Shown here piece by piece: positions 1 to 8,770 of a stretch of DNA of 64,000 bases. Under the pieces are notes generated by a model. It made no database searches, had not been told where the DNA came from, and was given only the letters and a program-made list of their open reading frames with translations. The DNA lies in assembly GCA_028564705.1 (NCBI GenBank), contig JAPXFQ010000350.1:62001-126000 (forward strand), read 5' to 3'. A program made the position numbers and the translations under genes. Source of the DNA: Apricaphanius iberus (Eukaryota > Chordata > Actinopteri > Cyprinodontiformes > Aphaniidae). How positions within the stretch are numbered: the stretch's first letter is position 1; each line of letters opens with the position of its first letter.

Positions 1-467
1 ATCACTGTTGGCTTAGCCCAATATAATGGAGAGACGCGGGTATCGGGGCATTCCGGTCCAATAACACTGAAGCTCCTATTGTGGAAAACCACTATTGTAG
101 TCTTCTAGTGCGTAGTTACCGTTCTTCCACTTTATTTCATTTTTTCACAGTTTTATGTGCAGATCATGAATAAATTAAGTGATACAAAATTTAATAATGG
201 TGGAATGTTGTACTTTTCACAAATTTCATCCCTCCCCCTTGAGCTAATATGCTACATCTACGTAGTACACGTTTTGTTGAGCATTCTAGGTTTTTATTAT
301 TTGTATTTCAATTCTGTAGCCTGCAAAAGCTGTTAAATGTGGCTCGATAGTTAAGTAGGTTCACCTGTTGGGACAATTTCTGTGCTTTTTGTTTTTGATG
401 TCTATATTTATGTAGATAATTTTTTGAATTTTATTTCTGCTAAGGTTTTGCTCTTGTCTACCCTTAG
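1..467. other. No gene recognised at left edge
   Basis: This is AT-rich sequence. I see no coding exon, RNA gene or clear repeat in it. It is probably intron of the integrase-type gene whose candidate exons begin at 468. Confidence 0.4.
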
Positions 468-507
468 ATATTCAATCGGAATTCCAAGTATGACAGACCC
501 AAAAGAG
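468..507 (+). CDS. Candidate internal exon of integrase-type gene (exon A)
   Basis: A 40-nt stretch is bounded by a pyrimidine-rich tract ending in AG (466-467) and a GTTAGT donor. The open frame reads YSIGIPSMTDPKE, entering with one base of a split codon and leaving on a codon boundary. That fits the next candidate exon at 581. The peptide itself is not one I recognise. Assignment to the downstream gene rests only on phase and proximity, so a chance exon-like stretch remains possible. Confidence 0.3.
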
Positions 508-580
508 GTTAGTATTTTTTTAAAGATAATTGAAGAAAAAAAAAATTATTTAGTTCATTCATTTCTATGATTTCCTTCAG

Positions 581-650
581 AGTGAATTACGGAGTGCTGC
601 AATGAGTTTAATAACCATGCTTCGAAGAACCCTTGAAAATCCAGCCTCAA
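581..650 (+). CDS. Candidate internal exon of integrase-type gene (exon B)
   Basis: This 70-nt open stretch follows TTTCCTTCAG and ends at a GTATGT donor. The frame begins SELRSAAMSLITMLRRTLEN, a helical-looking peptide, and ends with one base of a codon. That phase matches the acceptor at 1124 of the next exon. No catalytic integrase block lies between this exon and 1125. Either the gene has an unusual structure, exons have been lost, or A and B belong to another transcript. Confidence 0.35.
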
Positions 651-1124
651 GTATGTATTATGTATTATTTAATGCATTATGTGGTTCAAGATAAAAAAAA
701 ATTGTCTACTTGACAGTTTCAGAGTTTATACAATATCTACTATGCAGAGTTGCAGGTGCCTATCTCAGGCAGACTATGGGCAAGAGGTGGGGTACCCCCT
801 GAACAGGTCACCACTCCATTGCATGGCAACAAAAAAAACAAGACAATCAATCATGTACATACACACCTTAAGACAATTTAGAGAAAAATTATCCTGTCAT
901 TCTGTTGTATTATGGGAGGAACCCAGAGGGAGACCATACAAACTCCATGCAGAAAGACCCTAGGGCCTAGGCCTTCTTGCTGCAAGGCAACAGTGCTATA
1001 AACTCCACCACTAAGCAGCCCTAATAGTGATTTGGGTCTGCTTTCATTTTGAAACAAAATCCTGGGAAAGTGAAAACAATTCTTAATTTGCTTTTTTGCT
1101 TGGTGTAAACCTGCTGCTTTACAG

Positions 1125-1265
1125 AAGACCTGTTTGCAGTCCACCTGACCTTCCTTCCCAAACTTCAGAATGACCTGGATGCTTTTGTGGAGGGTTGGAA
1201 CCACCATCCACCATACACAGAAGGAAACAGATCCCCTGAGCAGCTCTGGCAAACTGGAATGATGG
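1125..1265 (+). pseudogene. Integrase-core-domain gene, exon C (left half, interrupted by copia)
   Basis: After the acceptor CTTTACAG the frame reads DLFAVHLTFLPKLQNDLDAF and then WNHHPPYTEGNRSPEQLW. This matches my memory of the C-terminal end of the integrase catalytic region in a large teleost family of spliced 'integrase core domain' proteins of unknown role. The exon is cut at 1265 by a copia-derived insertion flanked by GATGG (1261-1265 and 5967-5971). The rest of the exon resumes after the right copy. The open frame is interrupted, so this allele looks non-functional for its C terminus unless the insertion is skipped. Confidence 0.6.
1261..1265. repeat. Target-site duplication, left copy (GATGG)
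   Basis: The five bases match 5967-5971, on the far side of the copia composite. A 5-bp duplication is normal for copia-type integrases. It shows that the whole block 1266-5966 entered as one unit. Confidence 0.75.
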
Positions 1266-1704
1266 TGTCAACTCTTTCATCCATTCATGGATAAGCAAAC
1301 ATGGCGCTCCCAAACGGATCTTCACAGACAACGGTGGAGAATTCAACAACAAGAAAGTTAGAGAGATGGCAGAGAAGTTCAACATCGAGACAAAGACCAC
1401 AGCGGGATACAGTCCTTGGAGCAATGGCCTACTGGAGAGGCACAACATGACACTGACAGAGATTCTCCTGAAGGTGAAAAGAGAAAATGGTTGTAACTGG
1501 CAAACTGCTCTGGACTGGACTCTTATGGCCAAAAATAGTATGATTAATGTTCATGGCTACAGTTCACATCAACTCGTGTTTGGACAGAGTCCCAACCTAC
1601 CATCTGTTTTGGTTAATAAACCACCTGCACTAGAGGGCATCCCCATGAGTTGTAGAGTAGGACAACATCTAACAATATTACATGCTGCTAGAAGAGCTTT
1701 CACA
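1266..1704 (+). mobile_element. Inverted duplicate of copia integrase segment
   Basis: This segment encodes the central and C-terminal integrase catalytic core in the + direction: IFTDNGGEFNN with the second catalytic Asp, then YSPWSNGLLERHN with the catalytic Glu. It repeats, with only a few differences, the minus-strand region at about 4141-4579 of the adjoining element. It starts exactly at a TG dinucleotide and ends at AGCTTTCACA, with CG before the LTR. It has no start signal or LTR of its own. Confidence 0.8.
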
Positions 1705-1706
1705 CG

Positions 1707-1863
1707 TGTAAAGCTCAATAAACACCACGTTTGTCTTGAACAGCATTTATTTTGGCAACCGCCATCTTTTACCCCCCTTACAGCGAACTCCCACTTCCTC
1801 CTCCTCCACCTCCACTCTCGCGATAACAAAAAGGAGAATATCACAGACTAAACAGAGTTAACA
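1707..1863 (-). repeat. Copia 3' LTR
   Basis: This 157-bp repeat has TG...CA ends and is almost identical to 5810-5966. Read on the minus strand it is preceded by the purine-rich stretch complementary to 1864-1880, the expected polypurine tract. Confidence 0.85.
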
Positions 1864-1880
1864 ATCTCCCTCTTTCTTAA
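1864..1880 (-). other. Copia polypurine tract
   Basis: On the minus strand this is AAGAAAGAGGGAGAT, directly before the 3' LTR. It is the normal place for the plus-strand primer of reverse transcription in LTR elements. Confidence 0.6.
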
Positions 1881-2001
1881 AAGCATAAAAAAAATTTTGT
1901 TGCATCACATATGTAAATTAAAATTAATGCACCAGTTTTCTTTTTGACATTTTACAAACAAAATGTTAAATAAATGAACAAATGAATATATATAAAGAAT
2001 T

Positions 2002-2847
2002 TCATTGCCTCCAAATACCCTCATCTAGTGCTTTCAGGAGTACAAGAGGAGAAACACCCTTTTTTGTCAAACAATCAGCAAGTTGAGACTTTGCATCAGT
2101 CCAACATACCTCCTTAATTTTGGTACTTTGTATTAGCTCTTTGATGCTACTCATTTCTAACCTGAGTCTCTTTTCTGTGACTTGTTTTGTAGATTTAAGA
2201 GCATCAAACAAGGAGTGGTTATCAGTGATACAGATGATGGGCAGTGTGTTCAGATCAGCTTTACCAGTAGTGAGTTCAGAATAGAGTGTGGACAAAAACA
2301 TGGCATTGTCAAGCCCATCTGACATAGCAAGAGTTTCTCCCGCTAGAGTGCTTCTTACTACACGTCTAATTTTCTTAGATTGCCAGAAAAGTGGAGAGAA
2401 TGTTCCCGTCTTCCCCATGAGAGCAATGAAAACTCCTCCCTGTGTGCCTCCATCTGGAAGGTTGCCCAGTGAAGCATCACTGAAAACAACTAAGCTTAGA
2501 TCCTCACTGTTACCCATGTGTTGGAACTTAAGTGTGACCTTATCTGATTTGAGTTTGTGAATCACTTTGTTCACTTCATGCATTGACTGAACAGTAGCAT
2601 TTTTGATGTTGGATGATAGGCTACATACGTCAAACATAACATCTGGTCTCGTCTGTTTAGCAACCCACAAAATCTGTCCTATTTTGGATCTGAGCTGTTC
2701 TCTCTCTGTGTCACTTAATGGAGCATCTCTCTGCATGGCACGTGCTGCTTGTAAATGAACGGGCTGTAGGTTGTCAACATAGCTGTGCTGATGGACCTGT
2801 ACCATATTACCCACAGTAGAAATGTTCATGTTCTTCCCTCCCCACAT
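2002..2847 (-). pseudogene. Copia pol, C-terminal reverse transcriptase and RNase H
   Basis: This 281-residue frame continues the upstream polyprotein in another reading frame. It carries the end of the reverse transcriptase (RPDVMFDVCSLSS region) and the copia RNase H: SDASLGN with the first catalytic Asp (about residue 122), STLAGETLAMSDG with the Glu and next Asp (about 165), and ITDNHSLFDAL. It overlaps the 996-residue frame by about 41 nt, in a different phase. The break therefore lies near 2806-2850 and is most simply a small indel. Confidence 0.85.
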
Positions 2848-5797
2848 GAAAAGCAGACTTGATTACAGGGATAACACCAGTTACAAAATGTTCTGTTCCT
2901 GCCCAAAGAAAATCATCAACATGACATGCCAGTACTCCTGCTATTTCAGCATGCTCATTCTGCCAGTAAAACACTGCAGGATCTACTTGTGATATTTTAC
3001 CACCAATGTTCAACAGGAGTTCTTTGACCTTATTGTACCAGTAGAGGGAAGCGTCAGCAAGTCCATACACACATTTCTTTAGTTTCCACAAAACATTTTT
3101 CACACCTGCTTCAGGGGGAGGACAGACGTAAATGTTCCTTGAGAGTTCCATTCCCTGCAAAAAGGCTGATTTAATGTCCATGGAATGAACTTTCCATTTG
3201 TTTTGACAGATCACAGCTAGCAGCAACCTGAGAGACTCTGAGGCACACGTGGGAGAGTCCTTTTGTAACTCATGAATATCGACTTCTTCAAAGCCTCTTG
3301 CCACGAGGCGTGCTTTGGGAATAATACCATCAACAGTTCTTTTTAGTGTACAGACCCATCTAGTGGAAATACATTTCTGACCAAAGTTTGTAACCTCTTC
3401 ATAAACATTGTTATTTCGCCAATTTTCTAACTCTTGCTGTTTAGCTGCATCAAAAGAGATATCTTTGGTAATCAGTACATCAGCATCTGCATGTTCACCT
3501 TTGGTGTTGAGATTATCAACCTTAGATAAATCTAATGCTTGTTTTTCTCCCTCACTGCTATCAGGTTTGATATATTGCACATTGTACCAATTTTTATACT
3601 GACCTCTTGCTTTGCCTGCCCTGCTTAAAACTCTGGCTGTGTGCTGGACACCATTGTCTTTGTTGGTAAATGTGATTATCATACCTGTTCTCAGTTTTGC
3701 ATCAGAATACGGTATATTAGTAGCTACCTCAGTCTCTGATCCATTATCCATGTCTCCCGAGTTGTCTGTCTCATCTAGCTCGATGTTTTCTGTGGTTATT
3801 TCTTCTCTGTTCTCACTCAGTTCATCATTTCCATTATTTACTACATCAGTGTGAGTTATTTCTTTCTCTCTGCTATCTACAGGAGCAGTAAGCTGTACAG
3901 GCTTTTCCTCATCCTGAGTGTTTACTTTGCTTAATCTGGACTGGTGTGCTCTGACCAGAACCCCACCCTGTCTTAAGAACACAACAGCTCCATCCTGGCC
4001 AATAACTACCCCGGGACCCTTCCACTCATTACTGTCTGCTCGTTTGTAGTACACTTTGTCACCTGTCACATACTTTTCATCTGTAGGTCTGAGCTGTTTA
4101 CGTAGCGCCCTTCTTATTCTCTCTGAGCATTCCACCTCTGTGAAAGCTCTTCTAGCAGCATGTAATATTGTTAAATGTTGTCCTACTCTACAACTCATGG
4201 GGATGCCCTCTAGTGCAGGTGGTTTATTAACCAAAACAGATGGTAGGTTGGGACTCTGTCCAAACACGAGTTGATGTGAACTGTAGCCATGAACATTAAT
4301 CATACTATTTTTGGCCATAAGAGCCCAGTCCAGAGCAGTTTGCCAGTTACAGCCATTTTCTCTTTTCACCTTCAGGAGAATCTCTGTCAGTGTCATGTTG
4401 TGCCTCTCCAGTAGTCCATTGCTCCAAGGACTGTATCCCGCTGTGGTCTTTGTCTCGATGTTGAACTTCTCTGCCATCTCTCTAACTTCCTCGTTGTTGA
4501 ATTCTCCACCGTTGTCTGTGAAGATCCGTTTGGGAGCGCCATGTTTGCTTATCCATGAATGGATGAAAGAGTTGACAATTTCTGCAGGTTTCTTGGTCTT
4601 TATGATGTTTCCAGCGCTGAAGCGTGTGAAATGATCTATGATGTGTAGGTACCACACCCCAGGTTCCAACTCGTGTAGATCCATTGCCACCGTCTCATTA
4701 TATTCTGAGGCTAAAGGTAAACCAACAGCAGGTTTGGGTTTGGTCCTGCTGTATTTTTGACATATCTCACAGTCACGAATGATTTCCTGTAAAATGACTG
4801 GGCAATCTTTGTCATCATTTCCAGAGCTTTGTATGCAGCTCGGAGATTCTGTTTTCAGCAGTTTGTAGATCTGGTTTTCACTCAGGTCATTTATATAGCT
4901 CTCCAGCCACTTTTCACCACAAACCGTCCTTGTGCATGCAGTGTCAATAATGGCTGATCCCACTGACTCTGTCAGAAAGATCTCACTGTCCGTTATTGCT
5001 TCTTTTGTAAACAGCGTAATGTTACATTCTTCTATATTTTTGTCTTCTATTAACTTCACTTCATTTCTCCGATGAGGACAGTCTTTGGCCCAATGATACG
5101 TGCTCTGGCAGATGGCGCATTTTGTTCTCTTACCATATCTGTCGAGTGGATTTGTACCTTGTTGTGGCTGCCGTTGTCCGCTCTGTGGCGGGCCGTAACT
5201 CCGTCTGAATTTGCTTGATGATTTCTGCTCAGTGAAGAAAACGGATCCTTCAGTATCGCCTCCGGTACTTGTCCCGGTGATTTTTCCTCCAAAAATCCGC
5301 TTCAGTGCCGATTTCATAGATGAAAATGTTAGATCTGCGCACGCTGTAAGTGCTAGTTGTCTGTTCTTCTCCTCCAGACATGCGGTGTCCAGGAGTTTAA
5401 ACGCCAACACAGCGTCAGGTAGAGTCATATCATACTTTTTCATACGATTGTATCTTTGTTCAAACTCAATTATGTAGTCCGCCATCGGCATCGAACTTTC
5501 CTTGGATATCGAGTCGAAGTAAGAGTACGCTTCGTAAGCCCGGTCCTTTTCTTCTCTCAAGAAAACTGTGTCCAATTTAGCAATTAGGGTTTCCATACCG
5601 TTGTCTTCGTTAAGATCTTCCGCGGATATTTCCAAAGCGGTCTCTCTGGCTCGCCCTTCGAGCCCCAGCGCCACCGCGAGCGCTTGCTTCTTCTTGTCCA
5701 AATCCGTAACAAGTCTCCACATACTAACTTCATTTTTCCAGCACTCGTAAGGCCTGGTTTCATCAAACTTCGGCGGTGTTCTATAGTTGGAAACCAT
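2807..5797 (-). CDS. Copia gag-pol polyprotein (Gag, protease, integrase, RT)
   Basis: This 996-residue frame starts at an ATG lying inside the primer-binding site. The domains in order are: a capsid-like Gag (1-200); a zinc knuckle CAICQSTYHWAKDC of CX2CX4HX4C form (about 226-240); an aspartic protease motif IIDTACTRTVCG (about 280); integrase with CEIC (about 345), Asp in AMDLHELE, Asp in TDNGGEFNN and Glu in GLLERHN; and reverse transcriptase from PKARLVARGF (about 830) to the catalytic VDD in CHVDDFLWAG (about 962). The stretch between protease and CEIC is only about 60 residues. It lacks the paired His of the integrase HHCC finger, so an internal deletion is likely. With the frameshift at the end, this copy is probably defective. 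Confidence 0.9.
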   Translation of the reverse strand: MVSNYRTPPKFDETRPYECWKNEVSMWRLVTDLDKKKQALAVALGLEGRARETALEISAEDLNEDNGMETLIAKLDTVFLREEKDRAYEAYSYFDSISKESSMPMADYIIEFEQRYNRMKKYDMTLPDAVLAFKLLDTACLEEKNRQLALTACADLTFSSMKSALKRIFGGKITGTSTGGDTEGSVFFTEQKSSSKFRRSYGPPQSGQRQPQQGTNPLDRYGKRTKCAICQSTYHWAKDCPHRRNEVKLIEDKNIEECNITLFTKEAITDSEIFLTESVGSAIIDTACTRTVCGEKWLESYINDLSENQIYKLLKTESPSCIQSSGNDDKDCPVILQEIIRDCEICQKYSRTKPKPAVGLPLASEYNETVAMDLHELEPGVWYLHIIDHFTRFSAGNIIKTKKPAEIVNSFIHSWISKHGAPKRIFTDNGGEFNNEEVREMAEKFNIETKTTAGYSPWSNGLLERHNMTLTEILLKVKRENGCNWQTALDWALMAKNSMINVHGYSSHQLVFGQSPNLPSVLVNKPPALEGIPMSCRVGQHLTILHAARRAFTEVECSERIRRALRKQLRPTDEKYVTGDKVYYKRADSNEWKGPGVVIGQDGAVVFLRQGGVLVRAHQSRLSKVNTQDEEKPVQLTAPVDSREKEITHTDVVNNGNDELSENREEITTENIELDETDNSGDMDNGSETEVATNIPYSDAKLRTGMIITFTNKDNGVQHTARVLSRAGKARGQYKNWYNVQYIKPDSSEGEKQALDLSKVDNLNTKGEHADADVLITKDISFDAAKQQELENWRNNNVYEEVTNFGQKCISTRWVCTLKRTVDGIIPKARLVARGFEEVDIHELQKDSPTCASESLRLLLAVICQNKWKVHSMDIKSAFLQGMELSRNIYVCPPPEAGVKNVLWKLKKCVYGLADASLYWYNKVKELLLNIGGKISQVDPAVFYWQNEHAEIAGVLACHVDDFLWAGTEHFVTGVIPVIKSAFHVGREEHEHFYCG

Positions 5798-5809
5798 CCT
5801 CTGCTACCA
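5790..5809 (-). other. Copia primer-binding site for initiator tRNA-Met
   Basis: The + strand reads GAAACCATCCTCTGCTACCA, which matches the 3' end plus CCA of vertebrate initiator methionine tRNA. The minus strand is therefore its complement (TGGTAGCAGAGG...) immediately inside the 5' LTR. The gag ATG (5797-5795) falls within it. Confidence 0.8.
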
Positions 5810-5966
5810 TGTAAAGCTCAATAAACACCACGTTTGTCTTGAACAGCATTTATTTTGGCAACCGCCATCTTTTACCCCCCTTACAGCGAACTCCCACTTC
5901 CTCCTCCTCCACCTTCACTCTCGCGATAACAAAAAGGAGAATATCACAGACTAAACAGAGTTAACA
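5810..5966 (-). repeat. Copia 5' LTR
   Basis: This is the 157-bp partner of 1707-1863. It should hold the promoter of the minus-strand element. Its outer border abuts the GATGG duplication at 5967. Confidence 0.85.
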
Positions 5967-6011
5967 GATGGAACAACCAACCAACCAACCAACCAGCTGG
6001 AAAATCTTCAG
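5967..6011 (+). pseudogene. Integrase-core-domain gene, exon C (right half) with AACC repeat
   Basis: This is the remainder of the split exon: GATGG duplication, then five AACC units, then CAGCTGGAAAATCTTCAG before a GTTTTC donor. The frame QLENLQ joins exon D (phase 0) smoothly. From the left half, however, the present number of AACC units reads into another frame. Repeat expansion or contraction therefore appears to have shifted the frame, independently of the copia insertion. Confidence 0.5.
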
Positions 6012-6100
6012 GTTTTCTATCAAACGTAAAAGTTAAAATAATACTTTAATAAAAATAAAAAAAAGTTAAAAGTAAAGTAACACTCTTTGTCTGCCTACAG

Positions 6101-6307
6101 GATATTCAGGAGCCGGACATTGACTGGGAAGTTGCAGCTGATTTTGGAGACGATGTGGATGGAGCTGTGGTGGTCCCTCAATGTGAATGTCCAATCACTG
6201 AAGAACAGCTGGTGGAATGTCAGAACCTTTTCTATGACAACAGAGATTTGGACAATAGGAGCTTGTACCTCATGTTGCGTGAATATCTGGCTACTTCAGA
6301 TGTTTAA
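6101..6307 (+). CDS. Integrase-core-domain gene, terminal exon D
   Basis: Acceptor CTGCCTACAG is followed by 68 codons beginning DIQEPDIDWEVAADFGDDVD and ending MLREYLATSDV, then TAA at 6305-6307. The acidic stretch followed by a helical tail resembles the C termini of teleost integrase-core-domain proteins as I recall them. A second frame is also open across the exon. I prefer the acidic one for its composition, its phase match to QLENLQ, and its stop close to the poly(A) signal. Confidence 0.55.
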   Translation, partial: DIQEPDIDWEVAADFGDDVDGAVVVPQCECPITEEQLVECQNLFYDNRDLDNRSLYLMLREYLATSDV

Positions 6308-6315
6308 ATGATTCA

Positions 6316-6321
6316 AATAAA
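6316..6321 (+). terminator. Polyadenylation signal of integrase-type gene
   Basis: AATAAA lies 9 bases after the TAA of exon D. This supports exon D as the true 3' end. Confidence 0.5.
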
Positions 6322-7430
6322 TACATGACCACCTTTAATGTTTATATTACAGTTGGTTTTATTTAGTTACTTGAAATTTTGTTTAATCAAACCTTAAAAG
6401 TAGTTACTGTGTCAAACACCCTCTTGTCCAGTCAGTTATGTCCTAAAGGACTTTGTTTGACCCAAACATCTGTAAATAATTTTAAAATCTAGGCACAAGT
6501 TTATATGCAACACCAATAAACATGGAGGGCAATTCTTGGAAGAATGTATTTACATAAAATTAAACATTTCCAGTTGAACACTTCAAAAATGTTCGTAAAA
6601 GTTTTTTCCTCCTCCTTTAGAATACAAACAATAGGGTTGCAACAAATCTTGAACAGGCTTCAGCATAAAAACAAACCAAAGCTTCAGTTCTTTGTAAGTC
6701 AGTACCTGCTAAATTCATAGCCAAACTCTATGCAGTACTCAAGTTCTTTTCAAAGTCACTGTATGATCTAAAGTGACGTGTAGGAAATGTGATGCTAACC
6801 CCACAGGCATTGACAATAGGGTAGCATACAGTTGTTCTCCATAATGGGAGTTGCAGTCATGCTCAAAATTTACATTGATTTTGAACATTCTTTTTTGAGC
6901 CTCTATTAATGGAACATGAACATGAGCTGTGACCCACTGAAAGAAATTCTAGACTGAAAGGTGTTTGCTTCCCTTCCAAGCCGTTTCTGGTGTACCATCC
7001 ATTTTTCCTCCCCCTGCAGCGTAGTTTTCCTAATGGTCATCTAGTCAGATACAAATTAATCAGGTTTTAAAACAAACATTATTCATACCTGTAAAAATCT
7101 AACAAAAACAAAAAAACAGTAGAAAGTCTGTGTCCAGAGGTTGACTTGAAAGGCCTAACTCTAATTTTCTGATTAGCCTGGAAATCATTTGGTGTCGGAG
7201 AGTATCCTGTTCAAAATAAAAAATATTTATATAAATACAGACAACCATAAGTCATATTAGCAAACTTAATTGGAAAATAGATAAACAGTAAATAAAGTTG
7301 GTACAAAGATTAATGAAGACTTTTTCAGAATGACTTACTTGCTCTGACATCTCACAGGATCAACTGTTAACTGTTGTCCTCAACTGTATGAAATGAAACT
7401 GAACAAAAATGGATATATGATCAGTCTACA

Positions 7431-7433
<3 letters not shown>
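6322..7433. other. Intergenic stretch without recognisable gene
   Basis: This is AT-rich, without long open frames. I see no element ends or RNA genes. Confidence 0.4.

Positions 7434-7495
<62 letters not shown>
7434..7495. repeat. (AT)n microsatellite
   Basis: About 60 bp of uninterrupted alternating A and T. Confidence 0.95.
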
Positions 7496-7497
<2 letters not shown>

Positions 7498-8770
7498 TGC
7501 AATGCACAATCTCTACTTTTCTAAATATTCTATTAAAACATTTTTCAGTATCTTGCTGTTTGCACACTACAACCAAGGTTTCCCACTTTATCTGTATTTA
7601 ACCGTATTAATGTAATCTGTTTTTGTAACTACTGTACATGATATATTTTTTTCTTCTGTAAAATTGTTTTGGTTGCTGCTGTTACGACCAAATTTCCCCT
7701 TGTGGGACAGTTATAAAATTATTCTATTATATTCCAAGCCAGCTAATAAGCCTTTAATGTAAGTAAGACATGTGAAATTATGGAAAAACTGAAAACATGC
7801 AGAGCATGGGGTCACAAGGACCACAGTTGAACTACACTGCACTAAAAGCTAAGAATGTACTTCGCATATATTAGCCACATGCTAACATAGGTTCATGCCC
7901 TTTCAGTATGTATGCGAGAAATTAATGATGCATTCTAAGTGCTAACGGGTTCGAGAGTTAAGGTAAAACGTGCAGCGTTAACCAATAAAGTGAATTTCAC
8001 AGGAGAAACATATGTTTTAACAACAAATTTCCTTTATATTCCCTTACAGTCTTGATCTCCTTCTTCTTCTACCGTCCACGATTCGTCTTCCCTCTTCTTC
8101 GCGGAGCAGATAGGGAATGAAAAATCGAGCCGATGAAATCAATGAGAAGAAGTTACCGCCCCCAACTGTCAAATAACGCCTACTTAAAACAGAGAGGGAG
8201 CGCAATTTTACAGAGAGCGCATACAGAGAATACAGAGAGGTGAAGGGGGCGTGTGCTGCATTCAGGGCCCCCCCAGTTAATATGAACACCCGCAATCGGA
8301 GCTGTGCGCCCTCTATGAATAAGTAATGTGCCCGTGATTAGTATTAGATGCTCGCCATCAGAGCCATGTACTCTCCCAATTTTTTTGTCAGAAATGTAAC
8401 GCCATACAAATGATGTAAAACTTCTTGGTTGCCAGGGTTTCGATGGATAGAGAAGGCGCAGATCCGAACAGCAGCTCTTTTTATTTTTTAAAGTGCTTCA
8501 CACATCTTTAGCAAAACATGCTCAAAAATATATTAATGTTACATTAACGACCAGCTTCAAGTAATTCCCAGGCTGCACATAAAACACTGGAGGAGAAAAC
8601 ATCAAAATAGGTTTGCTCTAAAGTATCGGAATTGTGTACAAAAATGAATAAAATATTGTAAACAAAAATATTCCTCAGAGAAGACAGCATAAAGATGTAG
8701 GCCTAAACCTAATACACCCATACTCAATATTGAGCTTCAAGTTATGCCCAGGCTGTAGAGAAAACATGGG
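7496..8770. other. Intergenic stretch, nothing firm
   Basis: There is a short minus-strand open stretch (8044-8295) ending just before a donor-like GTAAGG, with no recognisable motif. It lies downstream of the hAT transposase fossil on the same strand and may be part of that old element. I cannot find its terminal repeats. Confidence 0.3.

Larger units (their letters stand above)
1266..5966 (-). mobile_element. Copia LTR retrotransposon, rearranged composite insertion
   Basis: The block consists of a + strand integrase-gene fragment (1266-1704), two unexplained bases, and a complete copia element on the minus strand with two 157-bp LTRs (1707-1863 and 5810-5966). The LTRs begin TGTAAAGC and end GTTAACA. 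They are nearly identical to each other, suggesting a young insertion. The outer borders carry a GATGG duplication. No duplication flanks the inner LTR at 1707, so the fragment and the element were joined before or during integration. The target is an exon of the integrase-core-domain gene. Confidence 0.85.

Noticed and set aside
2288..2560. + strand open frames within the copia element
   Set aside because: They are complements of the reverse transcriptase/RNase H coding strand with no start context or domain.
5790..5815. A tRNA-Met gene suggested by GAAACCATCCTCTGCTACCA
   Set aside because: Only the last 20 nt match and they include the non-encoded CCA. The position next to the LTR makes it a primer-binding site.
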